64,000 nucleotides of DNA from Nonomuraea spiralis (GTDB lineage: Bacteria > Actinomycetota > Actinomycetes > Streptosporangiales > Streptosporangiaceae): the NCBI RefSeq assembly GCF_014648435.1, contig NZ_BMRC01000025.1, positions 1 through 64,000 of the forward strand, in the 5' to 3' direction. A model generated the notes under the pieces. That model was not told where the DNA came from. It did not search any database and saw only the letters and a list, made by a program, of their open reading frames with translations. Below, piece by piece: positions 1 to 9,400 of the stretch. Within the stretch, counting starts at the first letter, position 1. Each line of letters begins with the position of its first letter. A program made the position numbers and the translations under genes.

Positions 1-233
1 CCCGACACCGGCAGTCGCTTGAGGCGGCTGACCAACGGCATCGACGCGTGGAGCGCCCGGTGCGTGGAGACGCGCACGCCGGGTGCGGCGGGCGGGCCGG
101 GGAAACCCACCGTGAGCAATCACGGCAGGGCGCCCCGGTCCGACCCAACAACGGCGTGGCTCGCCGTCCCGAGGGCCTTCCTGACGCGCATGATCTTGTG
201 CGAAATCGAGCATTTCCGACATACCCCGCGGCC

Positions 234-476
234 ATGGCCCTGCTCTCAGACGGCAAGCGCCGCTACACCGTCCGGCAGATCGCCGACCGGCTCGGCGTCA
301 GCCGCGCCACGGTGCTGCCCCCGATCACCTACTACGGCGGCACGGCCAAGCCGGCCGACGAGATCGCCGTCATGCTCCCCGCGCACACGCACTACGTGGA
401 ACCGTTCGCCGGATCCTTGCCCGTACGGCCGGCCAAGAAGCCGTCCCGGCTGGAGACAGTCGACGACCTGGACCGC
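234..476 (+). pseudogene. Fusion relic: resolvase HTH tail joined to an adenine methylase N-terminus
   Basis: An open frame reads first like the helix-turn-helix tail of a serine resolvase (RRYTVRQIADRLGVSRATV). Within a few codons it becomes the start of a D12-class DNA adenine methyltransferase (ITYYGG, then HTHYVEPFAGS and a degenerate LETVDDLDR). Neither gene is complete: the recombinase catalytic domain is absent upstream and the methylase loses similarity after about 45 residues. Both families travel on phages and plasmids, so this is probably debris from a lost mobile element. Nothing recognisable lies between position 1 and this relic. The family assignments come from motif recall. 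Confidence 0.5.
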
Positions 477-513
477 GTCCCACGAGCTGGCTGGTCGGCG
501 CGGTCGCCTCCTG

Positions 514-1566
514 TCAGGAGGCGGCGGTCGGGGCGAGCATTCTGCTCAGCCAGGTGATCGCGAGGGGGTGGCGGTGCTCGATTCCGCCGTGTGCGCCGTC
601 GAACAGTTCGAAGTGGATCCGCTCGTCCGGCACTCCGGCCGCGACTGCGGCCCGCCGGAATGCCGTCGCTCCGGCGTCGAGGTGGTACTCGTCCCGGTCG
701 CCGGCGTCGATCCACAGGGCGCGCATCGAGCCCAGCGCCTCGGCGTACTCGGGCTGCACGGCCACGACCACCGGGTCCCAGGCGAGCCAGCACCGCCAGA
801 CGTCGGGGACGATCGCTCCGAACTCGTCGAACGGCAGGTGCACGGTGCCGTCCTCGTCGGCCGAGTAGGCCGCGGCGTAGGCGTACACCTCGATGAGTTC
901 CAGGTCACTTGGCTGGAGACCGCCGACGCGGCCGCGGAAGTCGGCGAGGAAGTTCTCGTACGATCCGCCGTATTCGTTGCGCAGCGTCCGGAACCGTTCG
1001 GGCAGTTCGGCCCGGTAGCCGGTCTCGAAGAGCGCGTCACCGGCGTGGGTGGCGAGGGCGCCGAACACGTCGGGCCTCAGCATGGGGGTGACCATGGCGG
1101 CGTACCCGCCGGAGGACTTGCCGGCGATCGCCCGGTGGTCGCGGTCGGGGACGGTCCGGTAGTTCGCGTCCACCCACGGCACCACTTCCTCGCACAGGAA
1201 GGTGTGGTACCGGCCGGTGGCCGGGGAGTCGAGGTACTGGCTGCCGCCGAGTGAGGTCCAGGTGTCGAAGTAGACGACGATGGCCGGCTGCGCCTCCCCC
1301 GTGGCGAACTCCGCGTCGATCAGTTCGGGGAACGACGGCCGGAACGACGTGCGGTTGAGGACCATCCCGACGTGGCCGCCGTAGCCGGGTGACCAGAAGA
1401 TCGTCGGGTAGCGGCGCCCCGGCTCGTCGTCGTAGCCGGGCGGCACCTACACCAGCAGCGGCCGTTCGTACGGGTCGCCGAGCGGGTTGCCGCGCAGCAC
1501 CGTGCTGCCGACCACCCGGTGCTCGATCCGACCGGCGAGATCGGCCGACCAGGGCAACATCAACAT
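514..1566 (-). pseudogene. Putative esterase (alpha/beta hydrolase) interrupted by an in-frame amber codon
   Basis: This is a putative-esterase (antigen 85/FrmB-like) alpha/beta hydrolase. The nucleophile elbow is GKSSGG and the likely acid and His are in IDAGDRDEY and FDGAHGG. The reading frame starts at an ATG at 1564-1566 and runs NPLGDPYERPLLV, then meets TAG at 1447-1449, then continues VPPGYDDEPGRRYPTIFW without any shift. In this family a Tyr (YVPPGYDD) normally sits where the TAG is, so a TAC-to-TAG change is the simplest reading. Starting at the GTG at 1446 would remove the first beta strands. The gene is either freshly inactivated or carries a sequence error. About 350 residues if intact. 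Confidence 0.7.
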
Positions 1567-1637
1567 CCTTCAGACGGGTTGAAGATCACGCGGTCGGCCG
1601 GACATCCTTCGCGAAGCCGCATGGAGGTGTCGCCGCC

Positions 1638-2048
1638 TCAGGAGTCGAGCACAGCGGCGACGGCTTCGATCTCCACGAGTTGATCTTCATAGCCCAGCAC
1701 TGTGACGCCCATCAATGTGCTGGGAACGTCGTGATCGCCGAAGAAGGCCCGCACCACCTCCCAGGCGGCCCCCAGGTCCTGCTGCCTGCTGGACGCCACG
1801 AGAACCCTGGTGCTGATGATGTCGTGCAGGGACGCACCGGAGTCCGTCAGGGCGGTCTGCATGTTTTCGAGGGCTTTGGCTGCCTGACCTGCGTAGTCTC
1901 CAACCGCCGCCGTGGATCCGTCCTTGTTCAGCGGGCAGGCCCCGGCAAGGAAGATCAGGCGAGATCCGGCGGGTGCCGTGGCCGCGTAGGCGTACTCGGC
2001 GACGTCCGACAAGGAGAACGAACGGATCAACGTAACTGCATGGCCCAT
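1638..2048 (-). CDS. RidA/YjgF/UK114 family protein
   Basis: A 136-residue RidA-superfamily protein. Members form trimers, and many deaminate reactive enamine/imine intermediates of amino-acid metabolism. Visible family features are LIFLAGACPLNKDG near the start, the central ALENMQTALTDSGASLHDI segment and a C-terminal VTVLGYEDQLVEIEAVA strand. The ATG at 2048 is preceded by GAAGGG at a suitable distance, so it is preferred over the upstream in-frame extension. It sits between the damaged esterase and the FAD/LLM operon and has no obvious partner. It belongs to the broad RidA group, and catalysis is not certain. Confidence 0.85.
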   Translation of the reverse strand: MGHAVTLIRSFSLSDVAEYAYAATAPAGSRLIFLAGACPLNKDGSTAAVGDYAGQAAKALENMQTALTDSGASLHDIISTRVLVASSRQQDLGAAWEVVRAFFGDHDVPSTLMGVTVLGYEDQLVEIEAVAAVLDS

Positions 2049-2319
2049 GGTGGTTTCCCTTCGGATCAGGCAAGAACGTGGCCACCATGTCAAAGGATCT
2101 TTCGTTACGCCACAGGTTTATCTGGCCTGGGAGCCTTGCCGCTGAGCTGGTTGTTCGGCCGGTTCGGCGGGGTTTGACGCCCTTCTTGTGGTGGGTGAGG
2201 CGGGCGTATGCCTCGCCGGTGGCCAGGACGCGTCCCACGTCTGCTCGACCAGCCGGAGCCGCCCGTCTCCTCGGTGCACACCCGGTGGTGTACGCCGCCG
2301 GCAACCTCCTGGAGGGAGT

Positions 2320-2508
2320 CGGTGACGGGCCCGTAAGACGGCGCGCGATGGCGCTGCGGTGGGCCTATGGGCACACGCGGTTGACGAGGAGGCGGTAGCG
2401 GCCGGACTCGGTGCGGCGGCCGAAGCGGCCGCCGGCGGTGACCCGGTCGGTGAAGGCTGCCGGGGTCCGCTTCAGCTCCTCGGTGGACGTGTCGACCGCG
2501 TTCATCAT
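2320..2508 (-). pseudogene. Broken glutathione S-transferase-like gene (glutathionyl-hydroquinone reductase type), amber-interrupted
   Basis: The first 50 residues (TPAAFTDRVTAGG, SGRYRLLVNRVCP) match the start of YqjG/ECM4-type transferases, whose active-site motif is CPWAHR. Here the Trp codon is TAG (2365-2367): the frame reads CP-stop-AHRSAIARRLTG and then loses similarity, so the rest of the gene is gone. The start overlaps the stop of the FAD oxidoreductase (ATGA at 2505-2508), so it was once translationally coupled to it. In actinomycetes such enzymes are thought to use mycothiol rather than glutathione. The 270 bases between this relic and the RidA start contain no gene I can support. 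Confidence 0.6.
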
Positions 2509-3929
2509 CGGCTCCCTCCGCCCGCCGGCGGAATGTTGTGGTTGAAGCGGAACATGTTGCCGGGGTCGTGGGCCGTCTTGACGGCGACCAGCCGCTCGTA
2601 CGCCTGCGGGGTGAACGCCTGGCGCACGTCCTCCGGGTCGGTGTGGGCGACGCCCGCCATGAAGTTGAGCATGCGCGTCCCGCTGTTCCATGGGGCGAGG
2701 GTCTTGATGACCCGGTCGTGCCCGGCGTATACGGCCTGGTCCTCGCCGATGCCGAGGACACCGGCGGAGTACAGCTGGAACTGGGCGGTGGTGTGCGCGA
2801 CCGCGTTCGGCAGGCGCGGCGGACGGGCGAGGGCGCCACCGAGATGACGGATCTCGATGCCGACCGCGCTGTCCGACCCGGGGCCCACCAGCGCCAGAAT
2901 CGCCTCGACGGCGTCATGGTCGAGGTGGGTGAGCTGGAAGGAGTTGATGTGGTACGAGCCGGGCGTCGGCGGATCGTTGTGGATGGTGCCGACCTCGGTG
3001 TACGGGATGTCGGTGACCGTGTCGAGCAGCGGCGTGGCGATCTCGCGCAGCGGCTTGACCAGCCGGGCACCGTCCTGCGGCGAGCCGAGGTAGCTCAGGC
3101 GCAGGTGCATGGCGAAACGCCCGCGCAACTCCTCGGGGACTTCGGGCACATCGGGCCAGGGCATCATGAAGAAGGAGGAGCTGAGCTCGTCGGGCACCTC
3201 GGTGACCCAGGTGCGGTAGAAGTGCAGCACGTCACGGATGGACTCGGCCGGGAAGTACAGGCCTCCGCCGTAGATCCGCGACACCTCCACCAGTTCCACC
3301 TCAAGTGAGGTGACCACGCCGAAGTTGCCCTTGCCGCCGCGCAGGGCCCAGAACAGGTCGGTGTTCTCCTCCTCCGAGGCGGTGCGCAGTTCGCCGTCGG
3401 CGGTGACGACCTCGATGGTGCGGACGTGGTCGGCGGCGTAACCGTAGCGGCGGGCCAGGACGCCGATGCCGCCGCCCAGCGTGTAGGAGATGGCGCCGAC
3501 GAACGGCGCCGAGCCGTTCAGCGGGGCCAGGCCGTGGCGGGCGGCGGACGGGATGACCTCCCGCCACAGCGCGCCCGCCTCCAGCCGCACGGTGCGGCGT
3601 TCGGGGTCGATCCGGTGGCCGCCCATACGCCGTGTGGAGATGAGCAGGGCCCCGTCGGCGGGCAGTCCCACGCCGTGGCCGGTGGCCTGTACGGCGACGC
3701 CCAGGCCGTGGTCGCGGGCGAAGCGCACCGCGGCCACCACGTCGTCGGCGCCCGCCGCGCCGACGATGACGGCCGGGTGGTGTACGACGGAGCGGTCGAA
3801 GCCGTCCGCCTCCTCGGCGTACCCCGGGTCGCCGGGGAGGAAGACCGGGCCCTTGACGCTGTCGGCGAGTGCCATCACCGCCCCGGCGGTCAGGGCGGGG
3901 CCACCCGTCGGCTGGGTCTGCTCGATCAC
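2505..3929 (-). CDS. FAD-binding oxidoreductase (berberine bridge enzyme-like)
   Basis: A 474-residue enzyme of the FAD-linked oxidase (PCMH/BBE) superfamily. The N-terminal FAD domain contains VQATGHGVG, with the His that usually carries 8-alpha-covalent FAD. The second attachment Cys of bicovalent enzymes is not evident (PFVGAISYTLGGGIG). The C-terminal BBE motif is present (NMFRFNHNIPP). No signal peptide is seen, so it is probably cytoplasmic. It starts at GTG 3929 behind GAGGA and follows the LLM oxidoreductase by 51 bases, so the two likely form one operon of flavin enzymes acting on an unknown metabolite. Substrate cannot be read from sequence. Confidence 0.85.
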   Translation of the reverse strand: MIEQTQPTGGPALTAGAVMALADSVKGPVFLPGDPGYAEEADGFDRSVVHHPAVIVGAAGADDVVAAVRFARDHGLGVAVQATGHGVGLPADGALLISTRRMGGHRIDPERRTVRLEAGALWREVIPSAARHGLAPLNGSAPFVGAISYTLGGGIGVLARRYGYAADHVRTIEVVTADGELRTASEEENTDLFWALRGGKGNFGVVTSLEVELVEVSRIYGGGLYFPAESIRDVLHFYRTWVTEVPDELSSSFFMMPWPDVPEVPEELRGRFAMHLRLSYLGSPQDGARLVKPLREIATPLLDTVTDIPYTEVGTIHNDPPTPGSYHINSFQLTHLDHDAVEAILALVGPGSDSAVGIEIRHLGGALARPPRLPNAVAHTTAQFQLYSAGVLGIGEDQAVYAGHDRVIKTLAPWNSGTRMLNFMAGVAHTDPEDVRQAFTPQAYERLVAVKTAHDPGNMFRFNHNIPPAGGGSR

Positions 3930-3980
3930 TGGCGTGTCCTCACGTGTCGTCGTTCAGGTGGTCGCGTCGGCCGGTATGGG

Positions 3981-4886
3981 TCAGCCCGTGGTGAACTCGA
4001 AGGTCGGGTTCCGGCGGGCCCCCACCCGTTCCAGCGCCTCGGCCAGCAGGTGGACCTGGTCCAGGGAACTGCTGGCCGGGTAGAGCACCAGGTCGTCGAC
4101 GCCCGCGTCCGACAACGCGATCAGCTCCTTGAGCAGGCGCTCGTCGGAGTCGAGCGAGTCGGCGCGGACCGACTCGTAGTACGGCGACTCCTTGGAGCCG
4201 TAGTAGTGGGCCACGTACTCGTCGGTGAGCTGGACGGCCTCGGGACCGCAGCAGAAGTAGCGGCCGGTGAGGATGTGCGGCTTGCCGGGCCGCTCAGCCT
4301 TGGCCCATGCCTCGGTGGCGCCTTGGACGCCGTTCACCAGCAGGTCCAGGCTCAGCGTGGGCGCCACCCAGCCGTCGCCGAAGCGGGCGGCGCGGGCATA
4401 GCCCGCGGGGATCAGGCCGCCGATGAGCAGCTTGGGACGGCCCTTGCCGGGCAGCGGGGTGGGGCCGGAGATGCTGGTGATCTCCCCGTCCCAGACGCGC
4501 CGCATTTCGGTCAGGGTGTCGTCGAAGATCTTGCCGTGGCCCTTGTCGGGGGCACCGCTGAGGGTGAAGTCGTCCGGCCAGCCCCCGATGCCCAGGCCCG
4601 CCGTGAGCCGGCCCTGCGAGATCAGGTCGATGGTGGCGAGCTGCTTGGCGAACAGGATCGGGTTGCCCCGCCAGCCGACGTTCAGCACGCTGGTGAACAG
4701 CTGGACGCGCTCGGTCACCGCAGCGGCGACGCCGAGGGAGACCAGCGGGTCAAGGATGTCGTAGACCAGGCGGTCGATGGATCCCAGGGAGTGGAAGCCG
4801 AGGCGCTCGCTGTCCTGCGCCCACTGCTTGACCTCCCGCGCAGGACGTCCGGGAACGGCGATCGGCAGACCAATTCCAATATTCAC
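3981..4886 (-). CDS. LLM class flavin-dependent oxidoreductase
   Basis: A 301-residue luciferase-like monooxygenase-fold protein that probably uses reduced FMN or coenzyme F420. Family features are NIGIGLPIAVPGRP at the start, the ISQGRLTAGLGIGG strand-turn with the typical GRL-GLG pattern, and RAARFGDGW. F420-dependent members are abundant in actinomycetes, but cofactor choice cannot be decided here. It starts at GTG 4886 preceded by GGAG, is first in the operon, and the FAD oxidase follows 51 bases later. The 266 bases upstream (4887-5152) carry no gene I can support. They hold the presumed promoter. Confidence 0.88.
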   Translation of the reverse strand: MNIGIGLPIAVPGRPAREVKQWAQDSERLGFHSLGSIDRLVYDILDPLVSLGVAAAVTERVQLFTSVLNVGWRGNPILFAKQLATIDLISQGRLTAGLGIGGWPDDFTLSGAPDKGHGKIFDDTLTEMRRVWDGEITSISGPTPLPGKGRPKLLIGGLIPAGYARAARFGDGWVAPTLSLDLLVNGVQGATEAWAKAERPGKPHILTGRYFCCGPEAVQLTDEYVAHYYGSKESPYYESVRADSLDSDERLLKELIALSDAGVDDLVLYPASSSLDQVHLLAEALERVGARRNPTFEFTTG

Positions 4887-5152
4887 AAGTACTCCGTCTC
4901 AACCAGATCTCACTACGGGCACAACGATTCGGACAGTCCGTTTCCGGCCGTCCTCATGCGCCCGCCGAGGCGCACAGCCGTGACGATATTCAGCGAGATC
5001 GGCATCGGTCTTGTACGGATCGGACACGCTCCGGGGATCTCCCATCTGACCGCCGCCGAACAGGCGCCCGCCGACCGGGACCGCGACCTGGCGGCTGACG
5101 CGTTCAAACAGCGGGACGCCGATGCGGCCAAGGGTGCGTGAGCGCGTCCGGA

Positions 5153-8100
5153 TCAGGCGAAGACGTCCTGCTGATAGCGTCCCTCGGCCTCCAGGCCGTG
5201 CAGCCATGCCTCGCCGTCGCCGCCGGTCCGCTCGGCGTAGATCGTCGCCAGCGTCTGCCGTACCGCAGGAGCCATGCGCAGCCCGTCACCGCAGACATAG
5301 ACGTGCGCCCCGCGTCCCAGCAGCTCCCAGACCCTGTCCGCCTCGGCCGCCACCGCGTCCTGCACGAAGCGGTGCCCGGCGAGTGCGGAGAAGGCGGTGT
5401 GCACCCGTACGACCCCGGCCGCCTCCCACGCCTGGACCTCGTCCCGGTAGAGCCAGTCGTGGGAGGGATGGCGGCAGCCGTAGAAGAGCTCGGCACTGCC
5501 CCCGGTCAGCGCCCGTTCCTCCAGGAAGCCGCGGAGCGGGGCGAAGCCCGTGCCCGGCCCGATCAGGATCACCGGCGTCTCGGGGTCGTCGGGCAGGCGG
5601 AAGGGCGGACCGGGCACCCGGATGTAGCCGTAGAAGACGTCGCCGGGCTCGAGCGAGGCCAGGTAGGCCGAGCACATGCCACGGTAGTCGCCGCTGCCCG
5701 ACCAGGCCTCGCCCTCGACCAGCCCGACCGTGATCCGCACCCGGCCGGGCGAGGCGAGCGGCGAGGAGGAGATCGAGTAGTAGCGCGGCCGGATGGGCCC
5801 GGCCAGCTCAAGGAAGACCGGCAGCGGGAGCGTGAGCGCGGGGAAGCGCTCCAGCAGCGCGAGCACCGAGACCCGCTTGGCCAGGATCTCCTCGGCGTAG
5901 TCCAGCGCGTCGAGCTGCCCGAGAGTCCAGGGGCACTCGGTGTGCTCGGCCAGCCTCGCCAGGTCGGCGCGGGTGGCGACCTGCTGCAGCTCGGCGAACT
6001 CCGACAACAGCAGCCCAGCCGTCACGGGGGTGCCGACCGGCAGGTGGGTGTTGCCGCGGGCGTGCAGCCGTACGACCTGCTCGCGCGGCACCCGCAGGGT
6101 CCGCAGCGCCCACTCCACCAGCCCGGGATCGTTCTTGGCGAAGATGGCCACATGGTCGCCCGCGGTGTAGGCGACCCCTTCGGGCAGCGAGGCCACGATC
6201 GAGCGCACTCCAGGCCGCGGCGCCTCCAGCGAGAAGTCCCACAACCCGGTCGGATCGCCCGTCAGCTCCTCGTTGGCCACCACGGTCAGCGGCACGGCCT
6301 GCGCGGAGACGACGGCGGGCCGGACGTCGGCCTCGGTCAGGACCTCCATGTCGTAGCGCGGTCCGGCGTCGGCGGAGGTCGCGCCGTACTCCTTGGCCAG
6401 AGCCGCCCACAGCTCGGCCGTCCACGCCGAGACGTCCCCGTCGAAGTCGCCGTCGGCGTCGGCCTCGCCGCGCTCGACCAGCGGTACGGCTCCCGCCCCG
6501 ACCAGCTTGTCGAAGGCCCGCCGGGGGAAGCCCTGGTACGTCGGCCACGTGGTGTTGCCGACACCGAGCAGCGCCAGCCGTACCCCCTCGAAGCCGCTGA
6601 TCTCGCCGGCGTCGAAGGCCTGCGCGTTGTCGGGGGCCTTGCCGTTGTAGGTGGAGGTGACCACGACCAGCGCGCCGCCCGACGGTGCCTGAAGCTCGTC
6701 CAGGCTGGTGAGGGTCACGGTGAAGCCGGACCGCCCGGCCCGCTCCGCCAGCCGCTCGGCGATGTCGGCCGAGGTGCCGAGGTTGGAGCCGTACGCCACG
6801 GTGAGCGCCACGCCGGAGACGGCGACCGTGGACTCCTCGACCTGCTCGGTCACCTCCGGGGCGAAGTGTCCTCTTTCGTGTCGCTTGCGGGCCCGGACCT
6901 GGATGGTGAAGTCCTCCGGTTTGAGCGTGAGCGTCTGCTTGACCTTCATGCGGTAGGCGTCGCGGTCGGAGATCGCGAAGCGCCGCAGGAGCATGGCCAG
7001 GGCCAGCCGTGCCTCGGCCAGGGCGAACTGCCGCCCGATGCAGGCACGCTCGCCGTTGCCGAACGGCTTGTAGGCGCTCGGATGGTGCTCCTTCTTGCGC
7101 TCGGGCAGCCAGCGGTCGATGTCGAACTCCTCGGGCCGCTCCCATGCCTTGGGGTGGCGATGCAGTGGCTCCAGCAGGATCACCACGTTGCGGCCGGCGG
7201 GCACGTCGAAGGGGCCGAGTGTGGTGTCGTGGCGGGACTTGACGCCGAAGACGGGGATCGGGGACCAGATTCGCAGGGTCTCGTCCAGGACGCGCGGGAT
7301 CACGTCCAGCTTCATGATCGTCTCGTAGGTCGGCACCGTGTCGCCCGGCAGCAGGCGGTCGACCTCGGCGTAGGCCTGGGCCAGCACGTGCGGGTTGCGC
7401 AGCAGGTTGTACAGCGCGAAGGAGAGCAGCCCGCTGGTGGTCTCGTGTCCGGCGATGAGGAAGGTCAGCACCTGGTTGCGGATGTTCTCGTCCGACAGCC
7501 GCTCCCCGGTCTTGGGATCGGCGGCCTCCAGCATCAGGCCGAGCAGGTCACCGGTCCCCTTGCCGCCCGATTCGCGGCGGCGGCGGATGACGTCGTCGAC
7601 CAGCTCCTGCATGAGCGCGATGTCGGCCCGGTACGCCGCCTCCTGCTTCCTCTTCAGGCTGGTGACCAACGGCAGCTGGCCGTTGCGGAGCATCGCCTCG
7701 GTCAGCGAGCGTCCCATCGCCTGCAGAAAGGGGTGGAGCTCGGGCGATCGGAAGGAGTTGAACCGGTAGTCGAACCCGGTCAGGGAGATCACGTCCAGGG
7801 TCAGCCGGGTCATGTCGTCGGCGACGCTGAGGTCCTCGCCCTGCCGGCTCTCCCAAGAGGCGATCAGCTCCTCGCAGATCTCCAGCATCTGCGGAAAGTA
7901 CGCCTTCATCGAGCGCCGGCTGAAGGCGGGCATCAGGATGCGGTGCGCGTGCCCCCAGACCGGCTCGTCCTCACGGGCGGTGAACAGGCCATCGCCGGCA
8001 AAGTCGCGCACGACCGCCAGCGCCCGTTCGATCGGCTTGTAGAAGCGGCTCTCGTCGCACGCCTCGGCGACCAGATCGGGGTCGGAGACGAACAGCACGG

Positions 8101-8245
8101 TACGGCCCAGCAGGTCGAGTTGGAAGACGCCCTCCTTGTAGTGCCGGGCCAGCTCGGACAGGTAGGCGTTGGGCGCGTCCTTGGGGATCTGTAGCGCGTT
8201 GCCGAACACGGGCAGGCCCTTGGGGCCATCAATGGTCGCTGACAT
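5153..8245 (-). CDS. Self-sufficient cytochrome P450/NADPH-P450 reductase fusion (CYP102/BM3 type)
   Basis: A 1030-residue single-chain monooxygenase. The heme domain (about 1-455) has the I-helix AGHETT near residue 263, ETLR of the ExxR helix, and the heme-Cys loop FGNGERACIGR near 395-405. The FMN flavodoxin domain begins near 480 (VAYGSNLGTSADIAERL). The FAD/NADPH reductase domain shows RPRYYSISSSP and GPGTGFAPLRGF near 893. Family members hydroxylate fatty acids at sub-terminal positions. Length and domain order match BM3. It starts at ATG 8245 behind GAGGAGGG. It is divergent from a TetR gene with paired operators over its promoter, so it is probably repressed until a fatty acid or xenobiotic binds the regulator. 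Confidence 0.95.
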   Translation of the reverse strand: MSATIDGPKGLPVFGNALQIPKDAPNAYLSELARHYKEGVFQLDLLGRTVLFVSDPDLVAEACDESRFYKPIERALAVVRDFAGDGLFTAREDEPVWGHAHRILMPAFSRRSMKAYFPQMLEICEELIASWESRQGEDLSVADDMTRLTLDVISLTGFDYRFNSFRSPELHPFLQAMGRSLTEAMLRNGQLPLVTSLKRKQEAAYRADIALMQELVDDVIRRRRESGGKGTGDLLGLMLEAADPKTGERLSDENIRNQVLTFLIAGHETTSGLLSFALYNLLRNPHVLAQAYAEVDRLLPGDTVPTYETIMKLDVIPRVLDETLRIWSPIPVFGVKSRHDTTLGPFDVPAGRNVVILLEPLHRHPKAWERPEEFDIDRWLPERKKEHHPSAYKPFGNGERACIGRQFALAEARLALAMLLRRFAISDRDAYRMKVKQTLTLKPEDFTIQVRARKRHERGHFAPEVTEQVEESTVAVSGVALTVAYGSNLGTSADIAERLAERAGRSGFTVTLTSLDELQAPSGGALVVVTSTYNGKAPDNAQAFDAGEISGFEGVRLALLGVGNTTWPTYQGFPRRAFDKLVGAGAVPLVERGEADADGDFDGDVSAWTAELWAALAKEYGATSADAGPRYDMEVLTEADVRPAVVSAQAVPLTVVANEELTGDPTGLWDFSLEAPRPGVRSIVASLPEGVAYTAGDHVAIFAKNDPGLVEWALRTLRVPREQVVRLHARGNTHLPVGTPVTAGLLLSEFAELQQVATRADLARLAEHTECPWTLGQLDALDYAEEILAKRVSVLALLERFPALTLPLPVFLELAGPIRPRYYSISSSPLASPGRVRITVGLVEGEAWSGSGDYRGMCSAYLASLEPGDVFYGYIRVPGPPFRLPDDPETPVILIGPGTGFAPLRGFLEERALTGGSAELFYGCRHPSHDWLYRDEVQAWEAAGVVRVHTAFSALAGHRFVQDAVAAEADRVWELLGRGAHVYVCGDGLRMAPAVRQTLATIYAERTGGDGEAWLHGLEAEGRYQQDVFA

Positions 8246-8269
8246 GCGTCCCTCCTCAGAGCGTTATAT

Positions 8270-8311
8270 TGACCTCGGGTCAGTAATACTGACCCGAGGT
8301 CAGTATGTCAA
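8270..8311 (-). promoter_or_regulatory. Promoter of the CYP102-type gene overlapped by two TetR-type palindromes
   Basis: Minus-strand -35 TTGACA (8306-8311) and -10 TATTAC (8283-8288) are separated by exactly 17 bases. Two 13-base palindromes TGACC-N3-GGTCA occupy 8290-8302, inside the spacer, and 8270-8282, just downstream of the -10. They lie 20 bp centre to centre. Binding there would block polymerase. The divergent TetR protein is the obvious candidate ligand-responsive repressor. Confidence 0.8.
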
Positions 8312-8409
8312 GGGCCGCCGGTGCCGGACGCCGGGCGGCTTGTCAGCCCCGCTCCCCGCGATCCGGAGTGGTATCGGATGCGGCTCCGACGGCCGGTTAC
8401 CCTGGTGCG

Positions 8410-8997
8410 ATGGTTAGCTCTAGGAGCCGGCGCCGCCTCTCCCCCGAGGCCAGGCGCGGCGAACTGATCGATGCCGCCATCCGGCTCCTGGACTCCGGAC
8501 AGGATGTGACCAACTGGGTTCAGGCCGTCACCGCCGAAGCCGACGCCGCCAAGGGCACGTTCTACGTCTACTTCTCCTCATGGGAGGAGATGCTCGTCGC
8601 GGTGCGCAACCGCGTGCTGCGTGACTACGTGGACCGGTTCCAACGGCTCACCGAATCCACTGAGCCGATCGACTGGTGGGCCACCCTCGACGCCGAATGC
8701 GCCGCGGCCATCGAGGCCATCGCCAGGCAGGGTGGGCTCCACGCCGCGGTCTTCCACTCCAACTCAGCGCTCGGGCCCATGGACGAAGGGCAGCAGGACA
8801 CCGTCGCCGCCATCGCCAAGGCGTTGCACCGAGGCATGGACGAGGGCGCGTTCCGCCCGGTGGACCCGCATATCGCGGCCACGATCCTGTTCAGCGTCCT
8901 GCACAGCGCCGCGGACGCGATCGCCACCGGAGAGCAATCACAACGCTGGCTGACGGTCGTCCACGACCTCACCCGCCACTGGCTCGCACCACCATGA
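8410..8997 (+). CDS. TetR/AcrR family transcriptional regulator of the CYP102-type gene
   Basis: A 195-residue TetR-family repressor. The N-terminal HTH lies around residues 10-55 (RRGELIDAAIRLLDSG, then KGTFYVYFSSWEEMLVAV as the recognition helix and following helix). The C-terminal ligand domain has no sequence signature that tells the effector. It is divergent from the P450-reductase gene with the paired TGACC-N3-GGTCA operators between them, so it probably controls that gene and itself. ATG 8410 starts exactly where the conserved Arg-rich arm begins. A longer in-frame extension to about 8305 would run through the operators and is less likely. Confidence 0.85.
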   Translation: MVSSRSRRRLSPEARRGELIDAAIRLLDSGQDVTNWVQAVTAEADAAKGTFYVYFSSWEEMLVAVRNRVLRDYVDRFQRLTESTEPIDWWATLDAECAAAIEAIARQGGLHAAVFHSNSALGPMDEGQQDTVAAIAKALHRGMDEGAFRPVDPHIAATILFSVLHSAADAIATGEQSQRWLTVVHDLTRHWLAPP

Positions 8998-9400
8998 GGG
9001 AGCAGTGACACGGGCACTCCACAGGCCTGGCGGATCCGTCCTGATCGTTGCGGCCCGGTCGTAACGGCACTCCGGCCGGATTCGGGCGGCCGCACCGTTC
9101 CACGCCGCAGGTCAGCAGGCTCTCGGCCCGTGACCGACTGGGACCGACTGGGACCGACTGGGACCGACTGGGACCGGCGGCGAACGCGGCATCGGTGAGC
9201 GCACTCTGCGGCCACGCCAGACCCAGCCGCCGGCCATCGGCCCGGGTCATCAGAGGCCCGCTGACCGGCCTGCCGGCACACCAGCAGGCGCGCCTACGGT
9301 GAGATCGGGAATGCCACGATGTCACCCGCATGATTGGGCAAGGTGATCAGCATGAGCTGCGCCGTTTGCAGCTTATGACACGATTCTCTCCGGCCCCCTT
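8998..9400. other. Non-coding gap between two regulator loci
   Basis: About 400 bases with no supportable gene on either strand. Apparent open frames here are compositional and show no family motif. The only structured element is the 10-bp tandem repeat at 9131-9175. Confidence 0.5.
9131..9175. repeat. 10-bp tandem repeat (GGACCGACTG)n
   Basis: The unit GGACCGACTG occurs three times exactly at 9141-9170. It is flanked by one near-exact copy on the left (TGACCGACTG) and a partial copy on the right. It is non-coding, and copy number could vary between strains by slippage. Confidence 0.85.

Noticed and set aside
19-1254. Long plus-strand frame across the esterase region
   Set aside because: Antisense shadow of the esterase. 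No family motif, and GC-skewed residue composition.
2078-2398. Plus-strand frame between RidA and the GST-like relic
   Set aside because: Arg-rich, with no motif. The opposite strand carries the recognisable GST-like sequence.
5138-8194. 1018-codon plus-strand frame antisense to the P450 fusion
   Set aside because: It exists only because the real gene's third positions are almost all G/C. It is rich in Arg, Gly, His and Gln with no motif.
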